64,000 nt of DNA from CBDCBA01 sp965214125 (GTDB taxonomy: Bacteria; Planctomycetota; Phycisphaerae; Tepidisphaerales; Tepidisphaeraceae). The DNA lies in the NCBI GenBank assembly GCA_965214125.1, contig CBDCBA010000028.1, forward strand, positions 18,711 through 82,710, in the 5' to 3' direction. Positions 62,066-64,000 of the stretch are shown in pieces. The first letter of the stretch is position 1; each line of letters begins with the position of its first letter. The notes below the pieces were generated by a model, which searched no databases, had not been told where the DNA came from, and saw nothing but the letters and a program-made list of their open reading frames with translations. The position numbers and the translations under genes were made by a program.

Positions 62066-63470
62066 CGCGCCGCCCTGGCGGCGAGGGGGGCTGGTGACGC
62101 CGCCGATTCGCGGTCGAGCAGCGATTCCAGCTCCGCGACCACCTCCGGTTCGAGCACGTCGGCGATCGCGTCGGCCCCGCGGTCGACCCGGCCCGGGGCC
62201 ACGTCGGCGTGGGTTTCGAGGTACAGCTCCCAGAGCCTGTGTTGCCGGATCACGCGGGCCGCCTCGTCCGCGCCGTGCGGGGTGAGCCGCAGGCGGCCCG
62301 CCTCGCGTTCCACCAGCCCCGCCGCCCGCCCCGCGGCCCGGTCCAGTTCCCGACGGGTCCAGCCGAGGCCGCGGGCAACCGCGTCCGCCGCGAGCCCGGC
62401 CGGGTCCGACCCGTGCAGGGCGCCCAGCAGCCGTTGCCGGTCCACGGAGCGGTTCAGGGCCGCCCGCCGCCGCGCCCGCACGAGCAGACCGCGGGCCGGG
62501 CCGAACACGAAGCTCAGCCCGAACAGCGCCGCCCCGACCAGCACGATCATCGGCCCCGAAGGCAGCCGCGAGAACAGCGCGCTGGCGACCGCCCCCAGCC
62601 ACCCGCTCGCCGCCCCGATCGCCGCGGAGGCCAGGAACATCGGCCCCAGCCGGTCCGTCCAAAACCGGGCCGCCGCCGCCGGCGTGATCAGCAGGGCGAC
62701 CATCAGGATCAGCCCGACCGCCTGCAATCCGACGATCGTGACCGCCACGACCGCGGCCATGAGGGCCGCGTCCAGGGCCGCCGTCGGGAAGCCCCGCGCC
62801 CCGGCGAAGCCGTCGTCGAAACAGAGCAGCTTGAACTCCTTGAACATCAGCAGGCAGGCCGCCGCGCACCCCGCCGCGGCCCACGCGATGAACCGCACGT
62901 CGGCGGCGCCCATCGACGCGGTCTTGCCGTAGATGAACGATTCCAGCCCCGCGGACCGGCCGGCCGCGGCATCTGCTGGACCACGCCCAGCAGCGAGACC
63001 CCGCCCCCGAAGAACACGCTCAACGCGACGCACAGGGCGGCGTCCTCCTTCAAGCGCGTGGTCCGCACCAGCCCCAAGATGACGGCGACGCCCAGCAGCC
63101 CGCTGACGGTCGCCCCCGCCAGCAGCACGCCCAGCGCCTTCCCGCCGACCCCGAACGCCTGGGAGAGGAGGAACGCGAACCGCGATCCCCCGGCAGCGCC
63201 GCGTGGCTGAGCGCGTCGCCCGTCAACGCCCGCTTGCGCAGCAGCGTGAAGCTGCCCACCATCCCCCGCCGCGCACCCCAGCAGCGCGGCCCCCAGCACG
63301 ACCACGCGGACGTTGTAGTCCCGCAGCGCCGCCACGCGGACCACCTCCCCCCCACGCCGGCAGTTCGACCGACCGCCCCGCCAGCGAACCCCGCGACTCG
63401 ACCGGGCGACGCCGCGCACTGCCGCCGGCGCGGCCCCCATCAGGGCGGCCCCGACGAGAGCGAAACGCAA
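62062..63470 (-). pseudogene. Metal ABC transporter permease with C-terminal DtxR/MntR domain, several frameshifts
   Basis: The last 970 nt read cleanly: SFIYGKTASMGAADVRF, VGLILMVALLITPAAAARFWTDRLGPM, and a C-terminal regulator-like domain (LRLTPHGADEAARVIRQHRLWELYLETHADVAPG). The N-terminal half is spread over frames: VRVAALRDYNVRVVVLG, MVGSFTLLRKRALTGDALSHAALPG, FAFLLSQAFGVGGKALGVLL...EDAALCVALSVFFGGGVSLLGVVQQM. Four breaks are single extra G residues near 63,350, 63,267, 63,191 and 63,182; one is a lost base near 62,970. The start is uncertain (TTG 63470 or ATG 63440). Errors near a contig end are the simplest reading. Confidence 0.7.
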
Positions 63471-63476
63471 ACCGTC

Positions 63477-63571
63477 GTAGCGGCGGCTTCCAGCCGCCGG
63501 CTCGCGGCACAGCGAGCGGGGGCGGTCGCTAACGGCTGCGCCGTCAGTCGGCGGCTGGAAGCCGCCGCTAC
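63477..63571. repeat. Inverted repeat GTAGCGGCGGCTTCCAGCCG
   Basis: Arms of 24 nt at 63477-63500 and 63548-63571 match at 23 of 24 positions, with a 47-nt spacer that contains further small palindromes. AGATTTTT follows the right arm on the plus strand. This family is not seen left of 54.6 kb. It lies between the ATPase and permease genes. Confidence 0.75.
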
Positions 63572-63644
63572 AGATTTTTGCGGCACGCTTCAGCGCCGCG
63601 GGACTGAGCGGCAGGCTCGGAAGCCGGTTCAGAATCCGGACCCC

Positions 63645-63750
63645 GGTGAGCCCGGGGCGCAAGCTCCGGCCGTCGACGCAGCCGGGCGGAACGGCGGCGG
63701 CGGCCGCACCGGGCGGGACGCACGGCCGGGGCTCACGCCCCGGGCTCAAC
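63645..63750. repeat. Second inverted repeat, TGAGCCCGGGGCG core
   Basis: Arms at 63645-63674 and 63721-63750 match at about 25 of 30 positions around a 46-nt GC-rich spacer. With the preceding repeat it fills nearly the whole 315-nt gap between permease and ATPase, where I see no gene. Confidence 0.65.
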
Positions 63751-63785
63751 CGCGCGCGCGCGGCGCCTCGCGTGGGTCGAACGGG

Positions 63786-64000
63786 TCACAGCGACCGCTC
63801 CCGCCGCCGCATCGCCACGGCGACCTCGTCCAGCAGCGTGAGCCGACCGCCGTACGTCTTCTGGAGGTTCTCCGGCGTGAACGTCTCCCCCACCGGGCCG
63901 GCCCGCGACCACCCGCATGTTCAGCAGCACGACGCGGTCGAAGTAGGCCGGGACCGTTTGCAGGTCGTGGTGGATCACGACCGCCGTGCGGCCGCGGCCC
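63786..64000 (-). CDS. Metal ABC transporter ATP-binding protein, C-terminal part, frameshifted
   Basis: The window edge cuts the gene. What remains starts after the Walker motifs at the H-loop (VIHHDLQTVPAYFDRVVLLNMRVVA, switch His in HHD) and, after a break near 63,903, ends GPVGETFTPENLQKTYGGRLTLLDEVAVAMRRRERSL. The break is a 4-nt excess (GGCC twice), so two frames must be joined. It belongs with the two permeases downstream as an MntA/ZnuC-type ATPase. Confidence 0.75.

Overview
The window reads as high-GC Planctomycetota DNA. Supporting signs are a DUF1501/DUF1800 pair, a small zinc-ribbon protein with a CGYxL...RCPECG motif, Uma2 and DUF1206 proteins, a FliF-to-FlgB flagellar block, and planctomycete-style intergenic hairpins of the GTAGCCGCGGAGC type. 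The left 54.6 kb looks like a Phycisphaerae-type genome (inference). The right 9.4 kb looks like a different, still higher-GC planctomycete. The two meet inside one ORF near 54,620-54,640, where a short-chain dehydrogenase N-terminus runs into the C-terminal half of a TPR protein. I read this as a probable assembly join and would not infer function across it.

Layout, left part. 0.15-3.1 kb: DUF1501 and a frameshifted DUF1800 gene. 3.45 kb: tRNA-Lys(TTT). 3.6-4.4 kb: an array of AAAAGGCTCCTGACCCCTT-type repeats bracketing a low-GC membrane ORF. 4.5-9 kb: enolase, a zinc-ribbon protein, an aspartic protease, a coiled-coil membrane protein, TsaB and a membrane protein. 9.1-17.4 kb (minus strand): a type IV pilus/pseudopilin operon (pilin, PilV-, PilW-, PilX- and GspH-like, PilM, PilN, PilO) followed by an ECF sigma factor and its likely anti-sigma factor; no PilB, PilC or PilQ is here. 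17.6-24.5 kb: NadC, Uma2, UvrB, then a GT2 - GtrA - glycosyltransferase-like membrane operon. 24.5-28.7 kb: membrane and hypothetical proteins and a sugar-phosphate isomerase/epimerase. 28.7-31 kb: guaA with a diverged duplicate of its own 3' end about 350 bp downstream and a decayed antitoxin-like gene between them. 31-40 kb: TerC, DUF4920, secreted and small membrane proteins, a response regulator, RNase R, a nucleotidyltransferase-like protein, an amidohydrolase and xylose isomerase. 40-49 kb (minus strand): flgB-flgC-fliE-fliF-fliG-fliH-fliI-fliJ-motE-like-fliK. 49-54 kb: an 817-aa TPR protein, a FlgN-like protein, DUF2062 and a PfkB sugar kinase.

Layout, right part. SMP-30/gluconolactonase next to the truncated SDR, a 1,375-aa exported orphan protein, a MntR-type regulator, and a manganese/zinc ABC transporter. 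Both transporter permeases carry a C-terminal DtxR/MntR-type domain. The last 1.5 kb contains several single-base indels, mostly in C-runs.

The most striking genome-level signal is a TANNNT hexamer 5-9 nt (most often exactly 6 nt) upstream of the start codons of at least 17 genes, with no clear Shine-Dalgarno. This is the geometry of leaderless transcripts. Large operons lack it internally, and several other genes have a visible Shine-Dalgarno, so two initiation modes seem to coexist.
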